Source: Enterobacter sp. 638
Lineage (GTDB): Bacteria > Pseudomonadota > Gammaproteobacteria > Enterobacterales > Enterobacteriaceae
Assembly: GCF_000016325.1 (NCBI RefSeq)
Contig: NC_009436.1
Location: 3,968,001 to 4,032,000, forward strand
Reading direction: 5' to 3'
DNA length: 64,000 bases
Position 1 is the first letter of the stretch. Every line of letters starts with the position of its first letter. The notes under the pieces were generated by a model. The model was not told where the DNA came from. It saw only the letters and a list, made by a program, of their open reading frames with translations, and ran no database searches. Both the position numbers and the translations under genes were made by a program. Below are positions 34,945 to 45,124 of the stretch, piece after piece.

Positions 34945-34950
34945 TATAAT
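34945..34950 (+). promoter_or_regulatory. Possible aroQ-accBC promoter, -10 element
   Basis: TATAAT with a preceding GTT and a following GTGCGAC discriminator. No good -35 at 17 bases is visible (GCTGCC). It is placed 111 bases before aroQ. In E. coli the accBC operon is driven from a distant upstream promoter and repressed by AccB; here aroQ lies inside that interval, so aroQ is probably co-transcribed with accBC. Confidence 0.5.
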
Positions 34951-35060
34951 GTGCGACTTTGGTTTTCCTGACAGGGGTTTTTAGCCTCTGAAAAGGTGAC
35001 AATTGCGCGTTGAAGGTATATTTTGTTTTTTACCCGAGATTCGCAGGAGATAGCGGCACA

Positions 35061-35513
35061 ATGGCTGATAAATTCCACATCTTAGTTCTGAACGGACCGA
35101 ACCTGAATATGCTCGGAACCCGTGAGCCGGAGAAGTATGGCTCTTTGACATTGAGCGAAATTGTTAACCGTCTGAGTACGGAAGCAACCTCACTGAATGT
35201 GGAACTGGATCATTTTCAGTCAAATGCGGAGTACGCAATCATCGACCGAATTCATCAGGCTAAAGACACTGTGGACTATATCCTGATTAATCCGGCCGCG
35301 TTTACGCACACCAGTGTTGCTATCCGCGACGCACTGCTTGCGGTGAGCATCCCGTTTATCGAGATCCATCTGAGCAATGTGCATGCCCGTGAACCGTTCC
35401 GCCACCATTCATATCTGTCTGATATCGCCGCTGGCGTTATCTGTGGACTTGGTGCTGACGGTTATTCATACGCTTTACAGACAGCGGTAAAACGCTTGTC
35501 ACAATCACACTAA
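35061..35513 (+). CDS. aroQ: Type II 3-dehydroquinate dehydratase
   Basis: Dodecameric class II dehydroquinase, third step of the shikimate pathway (3-dehydroquinate to 3-dehydroshikimate). The 150 residues show the [13 protein letters not shown] signature, the catalytic tyrosine in the flexible loop EKYGS near 26, and [15 protein letters not shown] with the catalytic histidine near 102. The ATG at 35061 was chosen because the family begins there; the frame opens 17 codons earlier. E. coli K-12 uses only the unrelated type I enzyme AroD. Lies 21 bases before accB. Confidence 0.95.
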   Translation: MADKFHILVLNGPNLNMLGTREPEKYGSLTLSEIVNRLSTEATSLNVELDHFQSNAEYAIIDRIHQAKDTVDYILINPAAFTHTSVAIRDALLAVSIPFIEIHLSNVHAREPFRHHSYLSDIAAGVICGLGADGYSYALQTAVKRLSQSH

Positions 35514-35534
35514 ACAAGAGTACGGAACCCACTC

Positions 35535-35999
35535 ATGGATATTCGTAAGATTAAAAAGCTGATCGAGCTGGTTGAAGAATCAGGCATCTCCGAACTGGAA
35601 ATTTCTGAAGGCGAAGAGTCTGTACGCATCAGTCGTGCTGCGCCAAATGTTGGCTATCCAGTCATGCAGCAAGCTTATGCTGCACCTGTGATGCAACAGC
35701 CTGCTCTGTCTAACGCAGTCGCTCCGGCAGCAGAAGCGCCGGTTGCTGCAGCAGCCGAAATCAGTGGTCACATCGTACGTTCCCCAATGGTTGGTACTTT
35801 CTACCGCACCCCGAGCCCGGACGCGAAGGCGTTCATCGAAGTGGGTCAGAAAGTCAATGTAGGCGATACCCTGTGCATCGTTGAAGCCATGAAAATGATG
35901 AACCAAATCGAAGCAGACAAGTCTGGTACTGTGAAAGCGATTCTGGTCGAAAGTGGTCAGCCGGTAGAATTTGACGAGCCGCTGGTCGTCATCGAGTAA
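35535..35999 (+). CDS. accB: Biotin carboxyl carrier protein of acetyl-CoA carboxylase
   Basis: Carries biotin between the carboxylase and transferase parts of acetyl-CoA carboxylase, the first committed step of fatty acid synthesis. An N-terminal dimerisation segment ([17 protein letters not shown]), an Ala/Pro-rich linker (about 45-75), and the biotinyl domain with the modified lysine at residue 120 in EAMKMMN. The 154 residues compare with 156 in E. coli. Ten bases separate it from accC. Confidence 0.98.
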
Positions 36000-36009
36000 C
36001 GAGGCGAAC

Positions 36010-37359
36010 ATGCTGGATAAAATTGTCATCGCCAACCGCGGCGAGATCGCACTGCGAATCCTTCGTGCCTGTAAAGAATTGGGCATCAAGACTGTTGCTG
36101 TGCATTCAAGCGCGGATCGCGATTTAAAACACGTATTACTGGCGGATGAGACGGTCTGTATTGGTCCGGCTCCGTCCGTAAAAAGTTATCTGAATATCCC
36201 GGCAATCATCAGCGCCGCTGAAATCACCGGCGCGGTGGCAATCCATCCGGGTTATGGCTTCCTCTCTGAGAATGCCAACTTTGCTGAGCAGGTTGAACGC
36301 TCTGGCTTTATCTTTATCGGCCCGAAAGCAGACACGATTCGCCTGATGGGTGACAAAGTCTCTGCAATCACCGCGATGAAGAAAGCTGGCGTGCCAACGG
36401 TTCCTGGTTCTGACGGCCCTCTGACCGACGATATGGATGCTAACCGTGCCCATGCTAAACGCATTGGTTATCCGGTTATCATCAAAGCGTCCGGCGGCGG
36501 CGGCGGTCGTGGTATGCGCGTTGTACGTAGCGATACCGACCTGGCGCAGTCCATTGCCATGACCAAAGCTGAAGCGAAAGCAGCTTTCAGCAATGACATG
36601 GTTTACATGGAAAAATACCTGGAAAACCCACGTCACATCGAAATTCAGGTGTTGGCTGACGGTCAGGGTAACGCTATCTATCTGGCTGAACGTGACTGCT
36701 CCATGCAGCGTCGTCACCAGAAAGTCGTTGAAGAAGCACCAGCACCAGGCATCACGCCGGAACTGCGTCGCTATATCGGCGAGCGTTGCTCTAAAGCGTG
36801 CGTGGATATCGGTTATCGCGGTGCAGGTACGTTCGAATTCCTGTTCGAAAACGGCGAGTTCTATTTCATCGAAATGAACACCCGTATTCAGGTTGAACAC
36901 CCTGTCACCGAAATGATTACCGGTGTTGACCTGATCAAAGAACAGCTGCGTATCGCTGCGGGTCAGCCGCTGTCCATCAAGCAGGAAGAAGTGATCGTCA
37001 AAGGCCATGCGGTAGAGTGCCGTATTAACGCCGAAGACCCGAACACCTTCCTGCCAAGCCCGGGTAAAATCACGCGCTTCCACGCACCGGGTGGCTTTGG
37101 TGTCCGTTGGGAATCTCATATCTACGCTGGCTATACTGTGCCGCCGTACTATGACTCAATGATTGGCAAGCTTATCTGTTACGGCGAAAATCGTGATGTG
37201 GCAATTGCCCGCATGAAGAACGCCTTGCAGGAACTGATCATTGACGGTATCAAAACCAACATTGATCTGCAGGTTCGTATCATGAACGACGAGCATTTCC
37301 AGAACGGTGGAACGAACATCCACTATCTGGAGAAAAAACTCGGTCTTCAGGAAAAATAA
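36010..37359 (+). CDS. accC: Biotin carboxylase subunit of acetyl-CoA carboxylase
   Basis: ATP-grasp enzyme that carboxylates biotin on AccB using bicarbonate. The ATG at 36010 ([16 protein letters not shown]) gives 449 residues, as in E. coli; the longer frame overlaps accB. The glycine-rich ATP-lid motif [10 protein letters not shown] lies near residue 163, and the carboxylase signature [10 protein letters not shown] near 288. Followed by a strong terminator. Confidence 0.98.
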   Translation: MLDKIVIANRGEIALRILRACKELGIKTVAVHSSADRDLKHVLLADETVCIGPAPSVKSYLNIPAIISAAEITGAVAIHPGYGFLSENANFAEQVERSGFIFIGPKADTIRLMGDKVSAITAMKKAGVPTVPGSDGPLTDDMDANRAHAKRIGYPVIIKASGGGGGRGMRVVRSDTDLAQSIAMTKAEAKAAFSNDMVYMEKYLENPRHIEIQVLADGQGNAIYLAERDCSMQRRHQKVVEEAPAPGITPELRRYIGERCSKACVDIGYRGAGTFEFLFENGEFYFIEMNTRIQVEHPVTEMITGVDLIKEQLRIAAGQPLSIKQEEVIVKGHAVECRINAEDPNTFLPSPGKITRFHAPGGFGVRWESHIYAGYTVPPYYDSMIGKLICYGENRDVAIARMKNALQELIIDGIKTNIDLQVRIMNDEHFQNGGTNIHYLEKKLGLQEK

Positions 37360-37376
37360 GACTGCATTCTCATTAA

Positions 37377-37397
37377 AAGGCCGGAGATTCCGGCCTT
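37377..37397 (+). terminator. Terminator of accBC
   Basis: Eight-base-pair stem (37377-37384 with 37390-37397), five-base loop and a T-run, 17 bases after the accC stop. Confidence 0.92.
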
Positions 37398-37467
37398 TTT
37401 TATTTGTGGGGATCGCCAGGACCCATCATGTACAATCCCCGCTTTCTTCATCCACAAGGGATATAAA

Positions 37468-37710
37468 ATGGACAAGCGTTTTGTTCAAGCCCATAAAGAG
37501 GCGCGCTGGGCGCTGTGGCTGACCCTTCTCTACCTTGTTGCTTGGTTAGTAACTGCTTACTTACCTGATTCGACCGCTGGGTTCACCGGCCTTCCACACT
37601 GGTTCGAAATGGCCTGCCTTCTGATGCCGCTGGTTTTTATTCTGCTGTGCTGGCTGATGGTGCGTTTTATCTTCCGCGATATCTCTCTGGAGGATAGCGA
37701 TGCAAACTGA
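37468..37710 (+). CDS. yhdT: Small membrane protein YhdT (DUF997)
   Basis: An 80-residue protein with two membrane segments (about 17-35 and 48-70). It always accompanies panF in enterobacteria and its last 11 bases overlap the panF start, so an accessory role in the same transport step is plausible but unproven. Confidence 0.93.
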   Translation: MDKRFVQAHKEARWALWLTLLYLVAWLVTAYLPDSTAGFTGLPHWFEMACLLMPLVFILLCWLMVRFIFRDISLEDSDAN

Positions 37711-39151
37711 AATCATCGCCGTTCTGATTATTTATCTCTTCGTGGTGTTCGGCCTTTCGGCTTACGCCATGCGCAAACGCAGCACCGGTTCGTTTCTCAG
37801 TGAGTATTTCCTGGGCAGCCGCTCGATGGGCGGTTTCGTTCTGGCAATGACGCTCACAGCAACCTACGTAAGCGCCAGCTCGTTTATCGGCGGCCCCGGT
37901 GCGGCGTATAAATACGGGCTGGGCTGGGTGTTGTTGGCGATGATTCAGGTTCCGACCATCTGGTTATCACTCGGTATTCTGGGTAAAAAATTCGCGATTC
38001 TTGCAAGGCGATACAATGCGATCACGCTTAATGACATGTTGCAGGCGCGCTATCAGAACCGCGCAGTAGTCTGGATTGCCAGCATCAGTCTGCTGGTGGC
38101 GTTTGTCGGTGCGATTGCCGTGCAGTTCATCGGCGGCGCACGATTGCTGGAAACCGCTGCGGGCATTAAATACGAGAATGGCCTGCTGATTTTCGGCATT
38201 ACCATCGCGCTGTACACCGCGTTTGGCGGTTTCCGCGCCAGCGTGCTGAACGACACCATGCAAGGCATGGTCATGCTGATAGGCACGTTGGTGCTGCTGG
38301 TTGGCGTGATTTACGCCGCCGGCGGTTTGGGCAATGCGGTAGAAACGCTGGAGAAGATCGATCCGAAACTGGTCAGCCCACACGGTGCCGACGACATTCT
38401 CTCCCCGGCATTTATGACTTCATTCTGGGTGCTGGTGTGCTTTGGCGTGATCGGTTTGCCCCACACGGCCGTGCGCTGTATCTCTTATAAAGACAGCAAA
38501 GCGGTTCACCGTGGGATTATTATCGGCACTGTCGTGGTGTCGCTGCTCATGCTCGGAATGCATCTTGCCGGGGCGCTTGGCCGCGCGATATTACCTAATC
38601 TGACGGTGCCGGATCAGGTTATCCCCACACTGATGGTGCAAGTCTTGCCGCCGTGGGCTGCGGGATTATTCCTCGCCGCGCCAATGGCCGCCATCATGTC
38701 GAATGTGAATGCGCATTTGTTGCAGGCCTCTGCCACGATCATTAAAGATCTGTGGCTCAGCGCGCAACCCACTAAAATCCATAATGAGCATCGCCTGAAG
38801 CGCATCTCAACCTGGACAACGCTGGTACTTGGCATTTTGATGATGCTTGCCGCATGGCGTCCACCGGAGATGATCATCTGGTTAAACCTGCTGGCGTTTG
38901 GCGGGCTGGAGGCCGTGTTCCTGTGGCCGCTGGTGCTGGGTCTGTACTGGGAACGCGCAAATGCGGCGGGTGCGCTCAGCGGAATGATTGTGGGTGGCGT
39001 ACTGTACGCGGTGCTCGCCACATTTAAAATTCAGTATCTGGGCTTCCATCCGATTGTGCCTTCGTTACTGTTAAGTTTGCTGGCGTTTGTGGTGGGGAAC
39101 CGTTTCGGTCAACCCGTCCCACAGGCGGCCGTCATTTCTACTCATAAATAA
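37700..39151 (+). CDS. panF: Sodium/pantothenate symporter
   Basis: Sodium:solute symporter family protein that imports pantothenate, the CoA precursor. The 483 residues form about 12-13 membrane segments. Family motifs include [20 protein letters not shown] near residue 54 and the later [20 protein letters not shown]. It overlaps yhdT and precedes prmA by 11 bases, so yhdT-panF-prmA is probably one transcript. Confidence 0.96.
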   Translation: MQTEIIAVLIIYLFVVFGLSAYAMRKRSTGSFLSEYFLGSRSMGGFVLAMTLTATYVSASSFIGGPGAAYKYGLGWVLLAMIQVPTIWLSLGILGKKFAILARRYNAITLNDMLQARYQNRAVVWIASISLLVAFVGAIAVQFIGGARLLETAAGIKYENGLLIFGITIALYTAFGGFRASVLNDTMQGMVMLIGTLVLLVGVIYAAGGLGNAVETLEKIDPKLVSPHGADDILSPAFMTSFWVLVCFGVIGLPHTAVRCISYKDSKAVHRGIIIGTVVVSLLMLGMHLAGALGRAILPNLTVPDQVIPTLMVQVLPPWAAGLFLAAPMAAIMSNVNAHLLQASATIIKDLWLSAQPTKIHNEHRLKRISTWTTLVLGILMMLAAWRPPEMIIWLNLLAFGGLEAVFLWPLVLGLYWERANAAGALSGMIVGGVLYAVLATFKIQYLGFHPIVPSLLLSLLAFVVGNRFGQPVPQAAVISTHK

Positions 39152-39162
39152 AGAGTTTTGCC

Positions 39163-40044
39163 ATGCCGTGGATCCAACTAAAACTGAATACAACCGGCGC
39201 GAACGCCGAAGAACTGAGTGATGCGTTAATGGAAGTCGGATCGGTTTCCATTACTTTCCAGGACACGCATGACACACCGGTGTTTGAGCCATTGCCCGGC
39301 GAAACGCGCCTGTGGGGTGATACCGATGTTATTGGCCTGTTCGACGCAGAAACGGACATGAAAGACGTCGTGGCGATTCTGGAAAATCATCCGCTTCTGG
39401 GCGCAGGATTTGTGCATAAAATCGAGCAACTGGAAGACAAAGACTGGGAACGCGAGTGGATGGATAATTTCCATCCCATGCAGTTCGGCAAACGTCTGTG
39501 GATTTGCCCAAGCTGGCGCGATGTGCCTGATCCCAATGCCGTAAACGTGATGCTCGATCCGGGGCTGGCGTTTGGTACGGGTACCCATCCAACAACCTCT
39601 CTTTGCCTGCAATGGCTTGATGGTCTGGATCTGGAAGGGAAAACGGTGATCGATTTTGGTTGTGGATCCGGGATCCTCGCCATTGCCGCACTGAAACTCG
39701 GCGCAGCAAAAGCGATCGGGATCGACATCGATCCGCAAGCGATTCAGGCCAGCCGCGATAATGCCCAGCGAAACGGAGTGTCCGATCGCCTTGAGCTGTA
39801 TTTGCCCAATGACCAGCCAGACATCATGAAAGCGGATGTCGTGGTCGCAAACATCCTGGCAGGCCCACTGCGTGAACTGGCACCGTTAATCAGCGTGCTG
39901 CCCGTTGAGGGCGGTTTACTGGGGCTTTCCGGTATTCTGGCCAGCCAGGCAGACAGCGTATGTGAAGCCTACACTGAACTCTTCACTCTCGACCCGGTGG
40001 TTGAGAAAGAAGAATGGTGTCGCATTACTGGTCGTAAGAAGTAA
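39163..40044 (+). CDS. prmA: Ribosomal protein L11 methyltransferase
   Basis: SAM-dependent enzyme that trimethylates several amino groups of ribosomal protein L11. An N-terminal substrate-recognition domain (about 1-60) is followed by a Rossmann methyltransferase domain with motif [18 protein letters not shown] near 165 and the NxxA-like [10 protein letters not shown] near 228. The 293 residues equal E. coli PrmA. Confidence 0.97.
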   Translation: MPWIQLKLNTTGANAEELSDALMEVGSVSITFQDTHDTPVFEPLPGETRLWGDTDVIGLFDAETDMKDVVAILENHPLLGAGFVHKIEQLEDKDWEREWMDNFHPMQFGKRLWICPSWRDVPDPNAVNVMLDPGLAFGTGTHPTTSLCLQWLDGLDLEGKTVIDFGCGSGILAIAALKLGAAKAIGIDIDPQAIQASRDNAQRNGVSDRLELYLPNDQPDIMKADVVVANILAGPLRELAPLISVLPVEGGLLGLSGILASQADSVCEAYTELFTLDPVVEKEEWCRITGRKK

Positions 40045-40051
40045 TTCCCTC

Positions 40052-40075
40052 TGGCGTGATCGGTCGATCACGCCA
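40052..40075 (+). terminator. Terminator after prmA
   Basis: Perfect ten-base-pair stem (40052-40061 with 40066-40075), four-base loop and a T5 run after it. It ends the yhdT-panF-prmA transcript before the carbonic anhydrase gene. Confidence 0.93.
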
Positions 40076-40184
40076 TTTTTACTGCAAAAAACCTCTACGC
40101 CCGTTATTCCCGTCCGGTATAATAACCACTGAAATCATATGGCTATTATATGATTTAGATTATTAAATTCACCGGAAGAATATT

Positions 40185-40925
40185 ATGACCCCATTTATTG
40201 GTAAGGCAGCAATCCTGGCGCTGAGCATCGTGTCTGCTTCAGCTTATGCATCTCACTGGAGCTATGAAGGCGAAGGTTCACCGGAGCATTGGGGTGCGCT
40301 GGATGAGGCGTATAAAACCTGTCAAAGCGGCATGAACCAGTCCCCTGTTAATATCGACTCAACGATCAAGGCCCATCTCACACCGTTAAAAACCCACTAC
40401 ATCGATGGCCCTGTCACGTTGACCAACAACGGCCATACCATTCAGGCGGCCGAAAAGCCGGACACGCCAGATACGATCACGCTTGATAATCAATCCTGGG
40501 CTTTGCAGCAATTCCACTTCCATGCGCCGAGTGAAAATACAATCCACGGCAAAAAATTTGATATGGAAATGCACCTGGTCCATAAAAATGCCGATGGCGC
40601 ATTGACCGTGGTGGCGGTGATGTTTGAGAAAGGGGCCGCCAACGCAGAGCTGGATAAACTGTGGGGTATCATGCCAGGGCAAGCCGAACAATCGGCGACG
40701 CTGGACACGAAACTTGACCTGAACAAACTGTTACCTAAAAACAAAACCTACTGGCGCTTTAGCGGTTCTTTGACCACACCTCCTTGTTCGGAAGGAGTGA
40801 CCTGGGTGGTGCTCAAAAATCCGATGACCCTCTCCGCCACTCAGTTGGAAAAATTTACCCACACTATGCATCACGATAATAACCGCCCGGTACAATCACT
40901 TCACGGGCGTGTTGTGGTTGAATAA
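40185..40925 (+). CDS. cah: Periplasmic alpha-class carbonic anhydrase
   Basis: Interconverts carbon dioxide and bicarbonate in the periplasm. A signal peptide of about 22 residues ends AYA before SHWSYEG. The three zinc histidines are His111, His113 and His130 (FHFHAPSE and MEMHLVHK). Cys46 and the cysteine in TTPPCSEG form the usual disulfide, and the substrate-pocket motif SLTTPPCSEGVTW is intact. E. coli K-12 has no homologue here, where prmA directly precedes dusB. It is flanked by terminator-like hairpins and appears to be a single-gene unit. Confidence 0.94.
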   Translation: MTPFIGKAAILALSIVSASAYASHWSYEGEGSPEHWGALDEAYKTCQSGMNQSPVNIDSTIKAHLTPLKTHYIDGPVTLTNNGHTIQAAEKPDTPDTITLDNQSWALQQFHFHAPSENTIHGKKFDMEMHLVHKNADGALTVVAVMFEKGAANAELDKLWGIMPGQAEQSATLDTKLDLNKLLPKNKTYWRFSGSLTTPPCSEGVTWVVLKNPMTLSATQLEKFTHTMHHDNNRPVQSLHGRVVVE

Positions 40926-41255
40926 TGTTCATATTGCGCGCTGATATCATGTCCTGAAATGGGACCCAGATCGCAAAGAAGGTCAATAATCTGCTGCTAA
41001 AAACAGCAGATTATCCCGATAAAATGATTCATTCATCGAGAAATGATGAGAAGTTACGGGAATTTGTAAGCGTCTATAAAATAGACAAAACAACATAAGA
41101 CAATGATTTATTTAGTGAATAATTCACTCACTTAACGCTGAGTAGCAATTCCTTGATCTGCAACAGCAGATTGTTCAAAGTTTGGCCTTTCATCTCATGT
41201 AAAAAATGCGTAATATACGCCGCCTTGCAGTCACAGTATGGTCATTTCTTAACTC
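40926..41255. other. Region between the carbonic anhydrase gene and dusB
   Basis: These 330 bases contain an 11-base-pair hairpin (40986-40996 with 41004-41014), probably ending the carbonic anhydrase mRNA although no T-run follows. After it comes the AT-rich upstream region of dusB-fis, with several AT-rich palindromic stretches (about 41050-41160) that are candidates for Fis autoregulatory binding. The promoter itself is listed separately. No coding sequence was found. Confidence 0.6.
41188..41216 (+). promoter_or_regulatory. dusB-fis promoter
   Basis: TTTCAT (41188-41193), 17-base spacer, TAATAT (41211-41216), then the discriminator ACGCCGCC. The sequence around it matches the well-known E. 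coli fis promoter in order and spacing. The GC-rich discriminator is typical of a stringently controlled, growth-phase-dependent promoter. Confidence 0.85.
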
Positions 41256-42221
41256 ATGCGCATCGGACACTATCAGCTCAGAAATCGCCTGATCGCAGCG
41301 CCAATGGCAGGTATTACTGACCGGCCTTTCCGGACGCTGTGCTACGAGATGGGAGCCGGTTTAACCGTTTCCGAGATGATGTCGTCTAACCCGCAGGTTT
41401 GGGAAAGCGATAAATCCCGTCTACGGATGGTGCACGTTGATGAGCCAGGTATTCGCACCGTGCAAATTGCTGGAAGCGATCCTGAAGAAATGGCGCAAGC
41501 CGCGCGTATTAACGTTGAAAGTGGCGCCCAAATTATTGATATCAATATGGGTTGCCCGGCAAAAAAGGTGAATCGTAAGCTTGCAGGTTCAGCCCTTCTG
41601 CAATACCCCGACCAGGTGAAGTCTATCTTGTTGGGGGTGGTTAACGCAGTGGATGTTCCCGTTACGTTGAAAATTCGCACTGGTTGGGCGCCGGAACACC
41701 GTAACTGTGTAGAAATTGCCCAACTGGCCGAAGATTGTGGTATCCAGGCCCTGACCATTCATGGACGCACTCGCGCCTGTTTGTTCAACGGCAATGCGGA
41801 ATACGACAGCATTCGGGCAGTTAAGCAGAAAGTTTCCATTCCGATTATCGCGAATGGCGACATAACTGACCCGCTAAAAGCCAGGGCTGTGCTCGACTAT
41901 ACAGGGGCAGATGCTCTGATGATAGGACGTGCCGCTCAGGGAAGACCCTGGATCTTTCGGGAAATCCAGCATTATCTGGACACTGGGGAGTTGCTTGATC
42001 CACTGCCTCTGGCAGAAGTTAAGCGCTTGCTTTGTGCGCATATTCGGGAACTGCATGACTTTTACGGTCAGGCAAAAGGGTACCGAATTGCGCGGAAACA
42101 CGTATCCTGGTATCTCCAGGAACACGCTCCAAATGACCAGTTTCGGCGCACATTCAACGCCATAGAGGATGCCAGCGTACAGCTGGAGGCGTTGGAGGCA
42201 TACTTCGAAAATTTTGCGTAA
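41256..42221 (+). CDS. dusB: tRNA-dihydrouridine synthase B
   Basis: FMN enzyme that reduces uridine to dihydrouridine in the D-loop of tRNAs. A TIM-barrel domain with the catalytic Cys100 in [14 protein letters not shown], and [10 protein letters not shown] and [12 protein letters not shown] for flavin binding. A C-terminal helical tRNA-binding domain follows. The 321 residues equal E. coli DusB. Its leader and promoter serve fis as well; the two genes are 25 bases apart. Confidence 0.97.
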   Translation: MRIGHYQLRNRLIAAPMAGITDRPFRTLCYEMGAGLTVSEMMSSNPQVWESDKSRLRMVHVDEPGIRTVQIAGSDPEEMAQAARINVESGAQIIDINMGCPAKKVNRKLAGSALLQYPDQVKSILLGVVNAVDVPVTLKIRTGWAPEHRNCVEIAQLAEDCGIQALTIHGRTRACLFNGNAEYDSIRAVKQKVSIPIIANGDITDPLKARAVLDYTGADALMIGRAAQGRPWIFREIQHYLDTGELLDPLPLAEVKRLLCAHIRELHDFYGQAKGYRIARKHVSWYLQEHAPNDQFRRTFNAIEDASVQLEALEAYFENFA

Positions 42222-42246
42222 ACAGAAATAAAGAGCTGACAGAACT

Positions 42247-42543
42247 ATGTTCGAACAACGCGTAAATTCTGACGTACTGACCGTTTCTACCGTTAACTCT
42301 CAGGATCAGGTGACTCAAAAACCTCTCCGTGACTCGGTTAAACAAGCACTGAAGAACTATTTTGCTCAACTGAATGGTCAGGATGTGAGTGACCTGTATG
42401 AGTTGGTACTGGCTGAAGTTGAACAGCCACTGTTGGACATGGTGATGCAATACACCCGCGGTAACCAAACCCGCGCTGCCCTGATGATGGGTATCAACCG
42501 TGGTACCCTGCGTAAGAAACTCAAAAAATACGGCATGAACTAA
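42247..42543 (+). CDS. fis: Nucleoid-associated DNA-bending protein Fis
   Basis: Homodimeric nucleoid protein abundant in fast-growing cells. It activates rrn P1 promoters and assists Hin/Gin-type inversion. The 98 residues hold the N-terminal beta-hairpin arms (to about 26) and the C-terminal helix-turn-helix [20 protein letters not shown] near 73-92. Co-transcribed with dusB and closed by a terminator. Confidence 0.98.
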   Translation: MFEQRVNSDVLTVSTVNSQDQVTQKPLRDSVKQALKNYFAQLNGQDVSDLYELVLAEVEQPLLDMVMQYTRGNQTRAALMMGINRGTLRKKLKKYGMN

Positions 42544-42570
42544 TTTCGATTAGCTAACTGCTTGTTTAAA

Positions 42571-42600
42571 AAGGCGCTACCTGGCATGGGGACGCGCCTT
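42571..42600 (+). terminator. Terminator after fis
   Basis: Seven-base-pair stem (42571-42577 with 42594-42600), a 16-base loop region that can form inner pairs, and a T5 run. Confidence 0.88.
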
Positions 42601-42722
42601 TTTTATTGCCTGCGCTCCGTACCGTCAACCATTTGTAAACCTTCAGTTCTCCTCCTTTTAAACGCCCGCGTTTCGTGTATATTTCCACCACTTCTCTCGC
42701 TCGATGACTCCGGAACGACACA

Positions 42723-42887
42723 ATGATTCGTAAATACTGGTGGCTGGTTATCTTTGCCGTCTCGGTGTTCCTCTTTGATGCGCTGCTCATGCAGTGGATT
42801 GAGCTGCTGAGCACCGAAACCGACAAGTGTCGTAATATGAATTCCGTGAATCCCTTAAAATTAGTAAACTGCTCGGATCTCGATTAA
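42723..42887 (+). CDS. yhdU: Small membrane protein YhdU (DUF2556)
   Basis: A 54-residue protein, too short for most frame listings, reading MIRKYWWLVIFAVSVFLFDA and ending NPLKLVNCSDLD. One membrane segment (about 6-26) and a short conserved tail (TETDKCRNMNSVNP). It aligns end to end with E. coli YhdU except for a slightly shorter C-terminus. Function unknown. In E. coli yhdJ, a DNA adenine methyltransferase, lies between fis and yhdU; here it is absent. Confidence 0.9.
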   Translation: MIRKYWWLVIFAVSVFLFDALLMQWIELLSTETDKCRNMNSVNPLKLVNCSDLD

Positions 42888-43031
42888 GCCCAAACGTCGG
42901 CAAAAACACACTTTTCACCTATTAAAAACAGGGATTTAAATCCCTTTTCGTCATTCCCGTACGGTGATAATGTCCCTGCCCTTTCCAGATACTATTCCAT
43001 AACGTCTCACTACGAATGAGTTATACAGACC

Positions 43032-45110
43032 ATGCTGGTTAGCCAATACAACCATATCCTCGTCGTCATTTCTTTTGTCGTCGCCATCCTTGCTGCATAT
43101 ACCGCACTCAATATGGCCGGGCGAGTCGCCGGGAGCCAGGGCATTGCGGCACGCATTTGGCTCGCAGGTGGTGGCGTGGCGATGGGCATCGGCATCTGGG
43201 CCATGCACTTCATCGGTATGCTGGCGATGGATCTTGCCATGAGCATGAGCTACGACGTGGCAATCACTGCGCTTTCAATGGCTATTGCGATTGTCTCCTC
43301 CATGTTTGCCCTTTGGTTGGTGAGCGGTGAACAGCTTCGCTTACGACGCCTGTTACCGGGCGCTTTCGTGATGGGGACAGGCATCGTCGCAATGCATTAC
43401 ACCGGTATGGCGGCACTTGAGGTGTCACCGGGAATTGTATGGGATAAAACCTGGGTCGCCCTTTCCGTGATCATCGCGCTAGCGGCATCGCTGGTCGCCC
43501 TGTGGCTGACCTTTCGATTACGTTATGAAGCCGCACAAGTTGCGCTGATGCGCCTGGGCGCAGCGTTAACAATGGGAATTGCGATTGCCGGCATGCATTA
43601 CGCGGGTATGAAAGCGGCGCAGTTTCCAGTAACAACGCACATGCATCATCACGGGATTAATGGCAGTTGGCTGGCCGTTTTGGTCAGCGTGGTCGCACTC
43701 TCGATTTTGGCGATCACATTGCTGGTCTCAATGCTTGATGCCCGCCTTCAGGCACGGACTACGCTGTTAGCCTCATCCCTTGCTGAAGCTAACCGAGAAC
43801 TGGCGCAACTGGCCCTTCACGATACGCTGACGCGGTTGCCTAATCGTATTCTGCTGGAAGATCGCCTCAGCCAGGCGATCAACAAAGCAGACCGTGAAGG
43901 AACGCACTTCGCGCTGATGTTTATGGACCTTGATGGCTTTAAAGCAGTAAATGACGCTTACGGTCATGTCACTGGCGACAAGCTGTTGGTCGCAGTGACT
44001 AAGCGGCTGCTGTTACCGCTGAAAGGGCAATACACGCTTGCCCGCATCGGCGGTGATGAGTTTGTTCTGCTGGTCGAAGTCAGTGGACCGGATGATGCCG
44101 CTTCGCTGGCCAACGCGCTGGTGCGCGCCATCGACAGTCCTTTCAGCGTTGATCCCTATGAGCTGGTCGTCACCGTCAGTATTGGCATTGCGTTGTATCC
44201 GCACGATGGGAAAACCGATCGCGAAATGATGTTCAACGCCGATGCCGCGATGTATCACACCAAACATGTTGGACGGAATGGGTACCACTTTTTCCAGCCG
44301 TCGATGAACACACTGGCGCAAACGCATTTACAGTTGATGAACGATCTGTGGATGGCTGTTGAGCGCGATGAATTGCGCCTGCACTATCAGCCGAAGTTTC
44401 ATGCACCCGCTGGCCCTATTTTGGGCTTTGAAGCTCTGCTGCGCTGGGAGCATCCAAAACAAGGGTTGTTGACTCCTGATGTATTTCTTCAGCTGGCAGA
44501 AAAAACCGGTTTGATTATTCCGATAGGCAATTGGGTGATCAATGAAGCCTGTCGACAACTGCGCGCGTGGCATATTCAGGGCCATACTAACTGGTCGATG
44601 GCCGTGAATTTGTCTACCCTGCAGTTTGAGCAGCCATCGCTGGTCAACACCGTGCTCGATTGTCTGGCACTGCATCAGCTTCCGCCAGAATCGTTGATCC
44701 TGGAAGTGACCGAGACGACCGCGATGAATAACCCGGATGAAAGCGTAAGGGTTCTTACAGAGCTGACGAATGCGGGAGTCAAAGCGTCAATTGATGATTT
44801 TGGAACAGGATATTCCAGCTTGCTTTATCTCAAGCGGCTGCCCGCCTGCGAATTGAAAATTGATCGCGCGTTTGTGAAAGATCTGAGCGGTGAAAGCGAC
44901 GATGCCACTATCGTCTCTGCCATTGTTGCACTCGCAAAAACGTTAAATCTAAAAGTGGTTGCCGAAGGGGTAGAAACCGAGGCGCAGCAGGCATTCCTGA
45001 CAGAACTTGGCTGCAATATGCTTCAGGGATATTTGCTCGGCAAACCCGTGTCCGCACAAGCCGTCGAAGAACTTTGTCACAGTCCGGAGATGGTGAAAAA
45101 TAAACTTTAA
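43032..45110 (+). CDS. MHYT-GGDEF-EAL c-di-GMP turnover protein
   Basis: Integral membrane sensor with both synthesis and breakdown domains for c-di-GMP. Seven predicted membrane segments carry three MHYT-type motifs, MHFIG at residue 58, MHYTG at 121 and MHYAG at 188, proposed in this family to bind copper and sense oxygen, CO or NO. The GGDEF motif is intact (340-344) but the RxxD inhibitory site before it is absent. The EAL domain is intact from residue 467: EALLRW, then NLS, EVTE, DDFGTGYSS and KIDR. Phosphodiesterase activity is therefore expected; cyclase activity is possible. E. coli K-12 has no gene here between yhdU and acrS. Confidence 0.93.
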   Translation: MLVSQYNHILVVISFVVAILAAYTALNMAGRVAGSQGIAARIWLAGGGVAMGIGIWAMHFIGMLAMDLAMSMSYDVAITALSMAIAIVSSMFALWLVSGEQLRLRRLLPGAFVMGTGIVAMHYTGMAALEVSPGIVWDKTWVALSVIIALAASLVALWLTFRLRYEAAQVALMRLGAALTMGIAIAGMHYAGMKAAQFPVTTHMHHHGINGSWLAVLVSVVALSILAITLLVSMLDARLQARTTLLASSLAEANRELAQLALHDTLTRLPNRILLEDRLSQAINKADREGTHFALMFMDLDGFKAVNDAYGHVTGDKLLVAVTKRLLLPLKGQYTLARIGGDEFVLLVEVSGPDDAASLANALVRAIDSPFSVDPYELVVTVSIGIALYPHDGKTDREMMFNADAAMYHTKHVGRNGYHFFQPSMNTLAQTHLQLMNDLWMAVERDELRLHYQPKFHAPAGPILGFEALLRWEHPKQGLLTPDVFLQLAEKTGLIIPIGNWVINEACRQLRAWHIQGHTNWSMAVNLSTLQFEQPSLVNTVLDCLALHQLPPESLILEVTETTAMNNPDESVRVLTELTNAGVKASIDDFGTGYSSLLYLKRLPACELKIDRAFVKDLSGESDDATIVSAIVALAKTLNLKVVAEGVETEAQQAFLTELGCNMLQGYLLGKPVSAQAVEELCHSPEMVKNKL

Positions 45111-45124
45111 CATGACGTCGCCCT

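Noticed and set aside
36136..37119. 327-codon open frame on the minus strand opposite accC
   Set aside because: Antisense to a highly conserved, highly expressed gene; no recognisable protein features.
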